Assembly (NCBI GenBank): GCA_035294785.1
Contig: DATGKF010000081.1
Coordinates: forward strand, 1-52,569
Direction: 5' to 3'
Length of the DNA: 52,569 nucleotides
DNA from: Poindextera sp035294785
GTDB taxonomy: Bacteria > Pseudomonadota > Alphaproteobacteria > Caulobacterales > Caulobacteraceae
A program made the translations under genes and the position numbers. Shown piece by piece: positions 31,512 through 39,086 of this stretch. The notes under the pieces were generated by a model. It was not told the DNA's origin. It searched no databases and saw only the letters and a program-made list of their open reading frames with translations. The first letter of the stretch is position 1, and every line of letters begins with the position of its first letter.

Positions 31512-32836
31512 GCGGGCTCCAGCGCGGCCTTGGCGCCGGCGAGGCTGTTGCGCTCGGCGCGCTCGATCCTGACCGGGACGATGCGGCCGATCATCGCCGT
31601 TGGCGCGGCGAGGTGCACGGCCTGCAGGTAGGGGCTGCGGCCAACCAGCTGGCCGGGGTGGCGGCCGGGTTTTTCGATGAGTACAGGCAGCGTGCGCCCC
31701 ACCTGGGCGCGGTTGAACGCCGCCTGCTGGTCGCCGATCAGGGCCTGCAGGCGATGCAGCCGTTCGTCCTTTTCCGCTTCGGCCACCTGACCCGGCAAGG
31801 CCGCTGCCGGCGTGCCAGGCCGGCGGGAGTATTTGAACGAGAAGGCGCTGGCGTAGTTCGCCGCGCGCACGAGATCGAGCGTCGCCTCGAAATCCTTCGC
31901 CGTCTCGCCGGGAAAGCCGACGATGAAGTCCCCGGAAAGCGCGATGTCGGGGCGCACGCCGCGGACGCGCTCGACGAGGCGCAGATAGTCGCCGGCCGAA
32001 TAGCCCCGATTCATCGCCTTCAGCACCCGGTCAGACCCGGACTGCGCGGGCAGATGCAGATAGGGCATGAGCGCCGGGACCTCGGCGTGGGCGGCGATCA
32101 GGCCGTCATCCATGTCGCGCGGATGGCTCGTCGTGTAGCGGATGCGCTCGATCCCCTCGACCGCGGCCAGCGCCCGGATGAGGGGCGCGAGCCCGCCCGC
32201 GTAGGCGTTGACGTTCTGGCCGAGCAGCGTCACCTCGCGCACGCCCTTCGCCGCCAGCGCACGGGCTTCGGCGACGATCGCGGCGGCCGGGCGCGAATAC
32301 TCCGCGCCGCGCGTGTAGGGCACCACGCAGAAGCTGCAGAACTTGTCGCAGCCCTCCATGACGGTCAGGAAGGCGGCCACGCCGGCCGGCGCGCGCGCAC
32401 CCGGCAAGGCGTCGAACTTGGCCTCGGCGGCGAAGTCGGCGGCCAGCCGCTCGCCGCTGGCGCGGTGGGCGCGGGCGATCAGCTCCGGCAGGCGATGGTA
32501 GGCTTGCGGGCCGACCACCAGGTCGACGGCCGGCTGGCGGGCCATGATCTCGGCGCCTTCGGCCTGCGCCACGCAGCCGGCCACGGCGATGGTCATCGAG
32601 CCCCCGGCCGCGGCGCGCGCCGCCTTCAGGCGCTTCAGCTGGCCGAGCTCCGAATAGACCTTCTCGGTCGCCTTCTCGCGGATGTGGCAGGTGTTGAGCA
32701 CGACGAGGTCGGCGTCGTCCGGCGCATCGGTCGCGGCATAGCCCAGCGGACGCAGGAGGTCGGCCATGCGCTCGCTGTCGTAGACGTTCATCTGACAGCC
32801 GTAGGTCTTGATGTAGAGGCGCTTCTGGCGGGCCAT
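31508..32836 (-). CDS. miaB: tRNA-2-methylthio-N6-dimethylallyladenosine synthase MiaB
   Basis: A 442-residue radical SAM methylthiotransferase for ms2i6A37. The N-terminal UPF0004 domain carries cluster ligands Cys14 (TYGCQMN), Cys50 (NTCHIR) and Cys88 (AGCVAQ). The radical SAM cluster is Cys163, Cys167 and Cys170 (CDKFCSFC). A C-terminal TRAM domain (GRTLPVLIEKPGRHPGQLVGRSPY) binds tRNA. The ATG at 32836 is 47 nt after fur in the minus-strand run. Confidence 0.95.
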   Translation of the reverse strand: MARQKRLYIKTYGCQMNVYDSERMADLLRPLGYAATDAPDDADLVVLNTCHIREKATEKVYSELGQLKRLKAARAAAGGSMTIAVAGCVAQAEGAEIMARQPAVDLVVGPQAYHRLPELIARAHRASGERLAADFAAEAKFDALPGARAPAGVAAFLTVMEGCDKFCSFCVVPYTRGAEYSRPAAAIVAEARALAAKGVREVTLLGQNVNAYAGGLAPLIRALAAVEGIERIRYTTSHPRDMDDGLIAAHAEVPALMPYLHLPAQSGSDRVLKAMNRGYSAGDYLRLVERVRGVRPDIALSGDFIVGFPGETAKDFEATLDLVRAANYASAFSFKYSRRPGTPAAALPGQVAEAEKDERLHRLQALIGDQQAAFNRAQVGRTLPVLIEKPGRHPGQLVGRSPYLQAVHLAAPTAMIGRIVPVRIERAERNSLAGAKAALEPA

Positions 32837-32883
32837 GGGCCGGTTATGGGCGGGAGCGGGAGCGCGCGCAAGGCGAGGCCCGG

Positions 32884-33300
32884 TCAGCCCTCGCCGTCCT
32901 CCGTCGGCATGCCGTAGAGCTCGAGGCGATGGTCGACCAGCCGGTAGCCGAGGCGCTTGGCGATCGCCTGCTGCAGGGCCTCGATCTGCTCGTCGACGAA
33001 TTCGATCACCTGCCCGGTTTTCATGTCGATCAGATGGTCATGGTGCGTGTCGGGAATCTCCTCGTAGCGGGAGCGACCGCCCTGGAAGTCGTGGCGCGCG
33101 ATGATGCCGGCCTCCTCGAACAGGCGCACGGTTCGATAGACGGTGGCGATGGAGATGTGGGGGTCCTCCTCGTGGGCGCGGCGGTAGAGCTCCTCGACGT
33201 CGGGGTGGTCATGGGCCAGCGACAGGACCCGCGCGACGACACGGCGCTGATCAGTCATGCGCATGCCCTTCTCGATGCAGAGCTTCTCGATCCGGTCCAA
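32884..33300 (-). CDS. fur: Ferric uptake regulator Fur
   Basis: A 138-residue iron-dependent repressor. The winged HTH has MRMTDQRRVVARVL, HPDVEELYRRA and ISIATVYRTVRLFEEAG. The metal and dimer region has RYEEIPDTHHDHLIDMKTGQVIEFVDE with His86, His87 and His89. There is no C-terminal CxxC zinc pair, as in many alphaproteobacterial Fur proteins. I chose TTG 33300 because the family N-terminus DRIEKLCIEKGMRM starts right after it and GAGGG lies just upstream. An internal ATG would lose conserved residues. It sits within the tsaB-rimI-fur-miaB run. Confidence 0.92.
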   Translation of the reverse strand: MDRIEKLCIEKGMRMTDQRRVVARVLSLAHDHPDVEELYRRAHEEDPHISIATVYRTVRLFEEAGIIARHDFQGGRSRYEEIPDTHHDHLIDMKTGQVIEFVDEQIEALQQAIAKRLGYRLVDHRLELYGMPTEDGEG

Positions 33301-33334
33301 CTCGCCCTCGTCGCCTCCCGAAGCGAGGATAGGC

Positions 33335-33793
33335 TCAACCGGCCGGGCTGTTAAGCGCGCGGCGGAGCACCAGCGCGTCGGTGAACCGGCCGTCCGCGGC
33401 CTCGTAGTAGGCCGGGCGCTGGCCGACGCGGACGAACCCAGCGGCCGCATAGAGGCTAAGCGCGGGGGTGTTGTCGGCAGCGACCTCGAGAAAAAGGCTT
33501 GCCGCGCCCGCGGCCCGCGCCGCGCCGCAAACCGCCTCGAGCAGCGCCTGCGCGACGCCGCGACGCCGATGCCGCGGATCGACGGCCAGCGTCAGCAGCT
33601 CCGCCTCTCCGGCGATGGCGCGCGCCAGCGCGAAACCGGCGATCGCATCGTCCGCGCGGACGAGAAAGGCGAAGCCGCCCGGCGCGTCGATCAAGGCGGC
33701 GATGTCGGCGGCGGTCCAGCTGTCGGCGAAGCTTGCGGCATGCGTCCGCGCCATGGCCGGCGCGTCGGCGCGGGCGGCGGGCGCGAGCGTCAT
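33335..33793 (-). CDS. rimI: GNAT N-acetyltransferase RimI-like
   Basis: A 152-residue GNAT acetyltransferase. The acetyl-CoA loop is VDPRHRRRGVAQALLEAV, then LFLEVAADNTPALSLYAAAGFVRVGQRPAYYE, the RimI pattern for acetylating the N-terminus of ribosomal protein S18 or related proteins. The ATG overlaps the tsaB stop by 4 nt, the classic tsaB-rimI pairing. Fur follows after 34 nt. Confidence 0.9.
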   Translation of the reverse strand: MTLAPAARADAPAMARTHAASFADSWTAADIAALIDAPGGFAFLVRADDAIAGFALARAIAGEAELLTLAVDPRHRRRGVAQALLEAVCGAARAAGAASLFLEVAADNTPALSLYAAAGFVRVGQRPAYYEAADGRFTDALVLRRALNSPAG

Positions 33794-34425
33794 GCCGGCT
33801 CGGCGTCGGGCGCGCGCAGATAGAGCGGCCGGGGCGGCGGAAACGGCGGCCGGGCGGCCTCTGCCAGGCGCGCGATCGCGGCGGGCTGGGGCGCAACGCA
33901 GTCGATCAACCGCGCGCCCGGCAGCGCTTCGGCCAGCAGGACCGCGCCGGGACCGGCCAGCGTGGCCGGACGGCCGGCGCCAAGCTCGACCAGCCGCGCG
34001 GCCGCGGACCCGAGGGGAAGGATGTCCGGGCTCATGAGCGCCCGGCCGTCGGCGAAAGCCTGCACGTAGACCTGCCCACGCCGCGCATCGACGATCGCCG
34101 CCGCGAACCCGGCCTCCGCGGCTGCGGCGAGCGCCTCCAACACCCCGACGCCGACCACCGGCGCCCCCAACGCCAGACCCAGCCCCTTGGCGAAGGCCAG
34201 GCCCACCCGAAGCCCCGTAAACGAGCCTGGCCCGACCGTCACCCCGACGCGGTCGACGGCGTCGAAGGCCAGGCCCGCGTCGGCCATCGTCGCCTGGACG
34301 AGGCCGGCGAGCCGCTCCTGGTGTCCGCGCCGCATCGGCTCCGAGCGCTCGGCCAGGACCCGCCCGTCGGCTGAGAGCGCGGCCTGGCAAGCGTCGAGAC
34401 AGGTGTCGATCGCGAGCACGATCAT
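33790..34425 (-). CDS. tsaB: tRNA threonylcarbamoyladenosine synthesis protein TsaB
   Basis: A 211-residue ASKHA-fold partner of TsaD in t6A37 formation. It has VLAIDTCLDACQAAL, the GHQERLAGLV segment, VTVGPGSFTGLRVGLAFAKGLGLAL and a second half with IVDARRGQVYVQAF. The ATG at 34425 overlaps the upstream lipoprotein gene by 4 nt and its stop overlaps rimI by 4 nt. Confidence 0.93.
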   Translation of the reverse strand: MIVLAIDTCLDACQAALSADGRVLAERSEPMRRGHQERLAGLVQATMADAGLAFDAVDRVGVTVGPGSFTGLRVGLAFAKGLGLALGAPVVGVGVLEALAAAAEAGFAAAIVDARRGQVYVQAFADGRALMSPDILPLGSAAARLVELGAGRPATLAGPGAVLLAEALPGARLIDCVAPQPAAIARLAEAARPPFPPPRPLYLRAPDAEPA

Positions 34426-35051
34426 GAACCGCCGGTCCCGTTCGGCGCCCAGATGATCGCCTTCAGATAGCCGCCGGCGCGCATGGCCGCCGAGGAGGGC
34501 ATTTCCTCGGAATCCCAGCCGCGCACGCCGAACTGATAGATCACCGTCCCCTCGCCGGGCCGCGCACAGAAGACGGTGTCGCGGTCCCGCTCGCCGCCCG
34601 CATCGCACTCGGAGAGATCAAAACCGGCCTTGGGCCAGGCGAGGCCCAGCCCCTCGCCGTGCGGCCCGCGCACGGGACCGGCCATGGCGCGCACGGCGGT
34701 GATGGCCGGCGGCGCGGCCGCGTCGTCGTCATCGGCGTCGTTGCTCTGCGAGCCGTCGTCGATCTCCAGCCAGTCGGTCCCGCCGACGCTGACGATGAGC
34801 GCACGGGTGGTCGTGTCGCCGGCCACCGGCAGCACGGTCTCGCGAACGGCCGCGCCGGGGAAGAGGCGCTCGACGGCGCCGGGCGCGAACGGCGTGCCAG
34901 CCCGGATCGGGCCCGCGCCCCACGCGCCGACCAGCAGCGGTCCCGACCGGTAGGGCGCGGGCGGCGGCGCGGGCCCCTCCTTGCGCGGGTGCGGCGCGCA
35001 GGCGGCGAGGAGCGCGGCCGCGCCGAAAACCACCGTGGTCTGACGAACCAT
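34422..35051 (-). CDS. Predicted lipoprotein, unknown function (possibly DUF1131-like)
   Basis: A 209-residue protein with a signal peptide and lipobox LLAAC (Cys18), so probably membrane anchored. A Pro-rich linker follows, then a domain with GPIRAGTPFAPGAVERLFPG, an acidic Asp-rich loop and a C-terminal RDRDTVFCARPGEGTVIYQF...LKAIIWAPN. The region may be related to the DUF1131/YfeY lipoproteins, but I am not sure. It is translationally coupled to tsaB and lies 56 nt after nfu. Confidence 0.75.
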   Translation of the reverse strand: MVRQTTVVFGAAALLAACAPHPRKEGPAPPPAPYRSGPLLVGAWGAGPIRAGTPFAPGAVERLFPGAAVRETVLPVAGDTTTRALIVSVGGTDWLEIDDGSQSNDADDDDAAAPPAITAVRAMAGPVRGPHGEGLGLAWPKAGFDLSECDAGGERDRDTVFCARPGEGTVIYQFGVRGWDSEEMPSSAAMRAGGYLKAIIWAPNGTGGS

Positions 35052-35107
35052 GCGCCAAGCGGTTAGACGATCCGCGGGCGCGCTTCAAACGGCGGCGGCC
35101 GGCGCGC

Positions 35108-35677
35108 CTAAAGCGCCTGCTCGACCCGCGTCACCTCGGGCACGTAGTGCCGGAGCATGTTCTCCACGCCGGCGCGGAGCGTCGCGGCGGAGGAGGGGCA
35201 ACCCGAGCAGGCGCCGCGCATGTGGAGGAACACCGCGCCGCTCGCCGCATCGAAGCGGTTGAAGGTGATGTCGCCGCCGTCCTGCGCCACCGCCGGGCGA
35301 ATGCGGGTGTCGAGCAGATCCTTGATCTCGGCGACGATCTGGGCGGTCTCGCCCTCGTAGTCGCCTTCGTCGTGGCCCTCGAGCGTCTGGTCGGTCAGGA
35401 GCGGACGGCCGGAGGTGAAATGGTCCATCACCACCGCCAGGATCGGCGCCTTGAGCTGCGGCCATTCGCGGCCGCCACCCGAGCGGGTCACCGTGAGGAA
35501 ATCCGGCCCGAAAAAGACGCGCGTCACGTCGCCGAGCGCGAAAAGGTCAGCCGCCAACGGCGAGCCTTCGGCCTGGCCGGCGTCGCGGAACTCGCGCGTG
35601 CCCTCGCCCATGACCTCGCGGCCGGGCAGGAACTTGAGCACGTCGGGGTTCGGGGTCGCTTCCGTCTGGATGAACAT
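35108..35677 (-). CDS. NifU-like iron-sulfur scaffold/carrier protein (Nfu)
   Basis: A 189-residue protein with an N-terminal Nfu_N domain (MFIQTEATPNPDVLKFLPGREV, FFGPDFLTVT) and a C-terminal NifU domain whose CxxC (GACSGCPSS) holds a [4Fe-4S] cluster between two subunits. It delivers Fe-S clusters to client proteins, and several clients are encoded in the window (MiaB, MoaA, IorA, Nth). It lies 44 nt after the PCuAC gene and may start the transcript running through tsaB and fur. Confidence 0.93.
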   Translation of the reverse strand: MFIQTEATPNPDVLKFLPGREVMGEGTREFRDAGQAEGSPLAADLFALGDVTRVFFGPDFLTVTRSGGGREWPQLKAPILAVVMDHFTSGRPLLTDQTLEGHDEGDYEGETAQIVAEIKDLLDTRIRPAVAQDGGDITFNRFDAASGAVFLHMRGACSGCPSSAATLRAGVENMLRHYVPEVTRVEQAL

Positions 35678-35721
35678 GGCTAGGCCTCACATGGCCTCTC
35701 CGCCCGCGCCGCGCAAGCCGA

Positions 35722-36225
35722 TCAGGGCATGCCGCGCATGGGCGCCTCGGCGCCAAGCGAGATCTGCGATGAGATGCGGAAGCCCGCCTGCACCGCTCCG
35801 GCGCGCTTGAAGATCAGCGTCATGCTCTGCTGGCCGCCGTCGCGCAGCGGCTCGCGCAGGCCCGTCAGCATCAGGTGCAGGCCGCCCGGCTGGAAGATCA
35901 CCTGACCGTGCGGCGGGATCACCACGGGCGCGGCCGAGGCCATCGTGCTCATGCCGCCCATCACTTCTGTCTTGTGGATCGAGACGCTGGCGGCGCAGGC
36001 GCAGCGCGCGGCGATCAGCGCCTCCGGCTCGCTGCCGGCGTTGGCGATGACCATGTAGGCGGCGCTGTTGGTCGAGCCGCGCAGCGAGGCGCGCACGACG
36101 CGGCTGGAAATGGTGATCGCGCCGGTCTTGATCTGGTGGGTGTCGGCGCCGGCGCCCGATGCGGCGACGAGCGCGCCCAGCGCCAGGGCGGCGCCGGCCG
36201 TCCAGCGCTTGTGGACCGTCGTCAT
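35722..36225 (-). CDS. Periplasmic copper chaperone PCu(A)C
   Basis: A 167-residue exported protein with a signal peptide (WTAGAALALGALVAASGAGA). The copper site follows the H-Mx10-M-x21-H-x-M pattern: SIHKTEVMGGMSTMA and later GGLHLMLTGL. Ligands are His/Met, fitting Cu(I). PCu(A)C proteins load CuA of cytochrome oxidase or handle periplasmic copper. No oxidase genes are nearby. A CACA pair just before the copper motif (ARCACAASVS) is an additional possible metal or disulfide element. Confidence 0.9.
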   Translation of the reverse strand: MTTVHKRWTAGAALALGALVAASGAGADTHQIKTGAITISSRVVRASLRGSTNSAAYMVIANAGSEPEALIAARCACAASVSIHKTEVMGGMSTMASAAPVVIPPHGQVIFQPGGLHLMLTGLREPLRDGGQQSMTLIFKRAGAVQAGFRISSQISLGAEAPMRGMP

Positions 36226-36234
36226 GGCCGACGT

Positions 36235-37278
36235 TTAGGCCCTCCCGCGCCAGAATCCCACAAGCGCCATCGTCTCCTCGAGCACCGGTTCAGCCAAGCT
36301 GCGCGCTTTTTCGGCGCCGGCGGCGAGCACGCGGTCCACTTCGGCCGGATCGGCGGCGTAGCGGCGCATTTCGGCGGCGATGGGCCGGAGCGTCTCGATG
36401 ACGAGTTCGGCCAGCGCCGGCTTGAAGGCCTGGCCGAAGCCCTGGCCGGCGAACCCATTCAGCACGTCCTGCGCGGTGCGCCCTGAAAGCGCGGCGAACA
36501 GCCCGACGAGATTCTCCGCCTCCGGACGGCCCTTCAACGCCGCGACCGTCTCGGGCAGCGGCTCCGGATCGGTGCGGGCGCGGCGGATCTTCAGCGAGAT
36601 GGCGTCTGCGTCGTCGGCAAGGTTGATGCGCGCTTGGTCCGAGGCGTCCGACTTCGACATCTTCACGCGGCCATCGCGCAGCGACATGACGCGCGCGCCC
36701 GGCCCCTCGATCAGCGGCTCGGGCAGCGGGAAGAAGCCCGGCGCGTCGAAGTCGTGGTTGAACTTCTGGGCGATGTCGCGGGCCAGCTCCAGGTGCTGTT
36801 TCTGGTCCTCGCCCACCGGCACGTGGGTGGCGCGGTACAAAAGGACGTCGGCCGCCATCAGCACGGGGTAGGTGTAGAGGCCGACGCTGGCGCCTTCCTT
36901 GTCCTTGCCCACCTTCTCCTTGAACTGGGTCATGCGGTCGAGCCAGCCGACGCGCGCGACGCACTGGAGGATCCAGGCGAGTTCGGCGTGGGCGGCGACC
37001 GCCGACTGCGGAAAGATGACCGCGATCTCGGGGTCGACCCCGGCGGCGAGGTAGGCCGCGGCGATCTCGCGCGTCTGGGCCGTGAGCAGGGCCGGGTCCT
37101 GCCAGGCGGTGATGGCGTGCAGGTCGACGACGCAAAACAGGCACTCCATCGCGTGCTGAAGGTCGACGAACTTCTTGATGGCGCCGAGGTAGTTGCCGAT
37201 GTGCAGCGCGCCCGACGGCTGCACGCCGGAGAGCACTCGGGCTGGGCCGGCGTAGGCGGGAGCGGGGTTGTCGGTCAT
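36235..37278 (-). CDS. trpS: Tryptophanyl-tRNA synthetase
   Basis: A 347-residue class Ic synthetase. The HIGH-type motif is in SGVQPSGALHIGNYLG, and KMSKS is present as GRVKMSKSDASDQ. DAPGFFPLPEPLI and VGEDQKQHLELARDIA are family blocks. Length matches the bacterial enzyme. The PCuAC gene begins only 9 nt after its stop, and murJ ends 151 nt upstream. That gap holds only a 6-bp inverted repeat (37306-37325) of doubtful meaning. Confidence 0.95.
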   Translation of the reverse strand: MTDNPAPAYAGPARVLSGVQPSGALHIGNYLGAIKKFVDLQHAMECLFCVVDLHAITAWQDPALLTAQTREIAAAYLAAGVDPEIAVIFPQSAVAAHAELAWILQCVARVGWLDRMTQFKEKVGKDKEGASVGLYTYPVLMAADVLLYRATHVPVGEDQKQHLELARDIAQKFNHDFDAPGFFPLPEPLIEGPGARVMSLRDGRVKMSKSDASDQARINLADDADAISLKIRRARTDPEPLPETVAALKGRPEAENLVGLFAALSGRTAQDVLNGFAGQGFGQAFKPALAELVIETLRPIAAEMRRYAADPAEVDRVLAAGAEKARSLAEPVLEETMALVGFWRGRA

Positions 37279-37429
37279 GGCTGGGCTTTGCGGGGCTGGT
37301 GCGGGGGACGCAAGCGATCGCGTCCGGAAGGGCAGATCGTCAGGCTCGCCCGCCGCGCCATCGCCGCATCGAACGGGTCCCGGTCCGCATGGCTGCGCGA
37401 CTTAGCCGCTCGCCGCGGCGGGAGCAACC

Positions 37430-39076
37430 TCAGGCGCGGCGGCGGATGAACCGGCGGCGGACCATCGCGAAGGCCTCGGCCGTCTCGTGGATGCGCAGCG
37501 CGAAGGCGACGCCGGCATAGACGACGAGGGCGACGGCGATGGCGGCGAAGAGCGCCGCCGATTGCAGGACGCGGCCGGCGAGGTGGGCGTCGAACCAGCC
37601 GTTCAGCGCCCAGGCCACGCCGCCGCAGGCGAGGGAGGCGATCAGCACCCGGCCGATGAAGCTGGCCCATTCGCCGAGGCCGCCGAAGTTCACCTGCCGC
37701 GACAGCGCGTGGCTGAGCTGGCCGAAGTTGACCAGCGCGACGCAGGAGGTGGCGAGCGCCATGCCGGCGTGCCCGAGGCCGAGCACCGTGGCGTTGAGGA
37801 CGTTGAGCGCCAGCACGACGGCGATGCCGATCAGGTTCACCCTGAGCGGCGTGCGCGGCAGGTTGAGCGCATAGAAGCAGGGCGTCAGCACGCGGATCGC
37901 CGCGTAGCCGGCCAGCCCGAGCGTGTAGGCCTGGAGCGCGAGCGCGGTCTCGTAGGTGTCGTGGGCGCTGAAGCGGCCATGCTGGTAGATCAGCGCGATC
38001 ACTGGCGAGGCGAGCAGGCCAAGGCCCACGGCGGCCGGGATGCTGAGGAACAGCGTCAGGCGGACCGAGGAGCGCACGGTGCGGCCAAAGGCGGCCAGGT
38101 CGTCGCGGGCGAACCGCCGGGCCACCGCCGGGAGCGTGACCGTCGCGACCGAGACCCCGAAGAGGCCAATGGGCAGCTGCATCAGGCGAAACGCGCAATA
38201 GAGCCACGAGCGACCGCCATTGATCTGCGACGCGAAGACCCCGTTGATCAGCACGCTCACCTGGATCGCCGCGCCGGCGATCACGCTCGGCCACATCAGC
38301 GCCCAAAGTTCGCGCAGCTGCGGATTTGCGAGTTCGAGCCGCCAGTGGAAGCGGAAGCCGATGCGGAAGAGCGACGGGAGCTGCATGCCCAGCTGGGCGA
38401 GCCCGCCCAGGAGCACGCCGACGCAAACGCCGTAGGCGGCGCGATCGGTGAACACCGGGTGCGGCCAGGTCGCTCGCGCTGTGGGATCAAAGGCGAACGC
38501 GCAGGCCACGCCGGCGATCACCGAGACGATGTTGAACACGGTCGAGGCCGAGGCCGGCACGGCGAAGATGAAGCGGGAGTTCAGCATCCCCATCACCGCC
38601 GCCGCCAGCGAGACGAAGAGGATGAAGGGGAAGAGCACGCGGGTGAGGCTGACGGCCAGCTCGAACTTTCCGGGCACGTTGTGGAAGCCGAAGTTGGTCG
38701 CCTCGACGATGAACGGCGCGCCGAGGATGGCGACGATGGAGAGGAGCCCGATCAGGAAGATCATGGCGCTGAGCGTCAGGTTGGCGAGCGCCCAGGCCGG
38801 CCGCGGCCCCTCCCGGTCCCACGTGCGGGTGAAGAGGGCTGTAAACGCGGTCGAGAGCGATCCCTCGGCGAACAGGTCGCGGAACAGGTTGGGGATCTGG
38901 AACGCCGCGTAATAGGCGTCGAGGACCTTGCCGGCCCCGAACATGGCGGGGAAGACGAGCTCGCGGCCAAGGCCGAAAAGGCGCGAGGCCAGAACCGCGA
39001 GGCCGACGACGCCGGCGCTGCGGCGGGTGTCCGGCTCGTCGGCGCGCACCGGCGGATCGGCGGGTGATTCGGCCAT
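37430..39076 (-). CDS. murJ: Lipid II flippase MurJ
   Basis: A 548-residue inner-membrane flippase of the MOP family with about 14 hydrophobic segments. It begins with VVGLAVLASRLFGLGRELVFPAMFGAG, has IPNLFRDLFAEGSLSTAF, a conserved Arg/Glu-bearing first gate typical of MurJ, and later YALNLPRTPLRVNLIGI. It exports lipid II for cell-wall growth. It follows glnD by 10 nt and precedes trpS. Confidence 0.94.
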   Translation of the reverse strand: MAESPADPPVRADEPDTRRSAGVVGLAVLASRLFGLGRELVFPAMFGAGKVLDAYYAAFQIPNLFRDLFAEGSLSTAFTALFTRTWDREGPRPAWALANLTLSAMIFLIGLLSIVAILGAPFIVEATNFGFHNVPGKFELAVSLTRVLFPFILFVSLAAAVMGMLNSRFIFAVPASASTVFNIVSVIAGVACAFAFDPTARATWPHPVFTDRAAYGVCVGVLLGGLAQLGMQLPSLFRIGFRFHWRLELANPQLRELWALMWPSVIAGAAIQVSVLINGVFASQINGGRSWLYCAFRLMQLPIGLFGVSVATVTLPAVARRFARDDLAAFGRTVRSSVRLTLFLSIPAAVGLGLLASPVIALIYQHGRFSAHDTYETALALQAYTLGLAGYAAIRVLTPCFYALNLPRTPLRVNLIGIAVVLALNVLNATVLGLGHAGMALATSCVALVNFGQLSHALSRQVNFGGLGEWASFIGRVLIASLACGGVAWALNGWFDAHLAGRVLQSAALFAAIAVALVVYAGVAFALRIHETAEAFAMVRRRFIRRRA

Positions 39077-39086
39077 GCGGATCAGC

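Noticed and set aside
37306..37325. Inverted repeat GGACGC/GCGTCC between murJ and trpS.
   Set aside because: Only six pairs with an 8-nt loop in GC-rich DNA, with no T-tract and no promoter-like position. Chance is likely.
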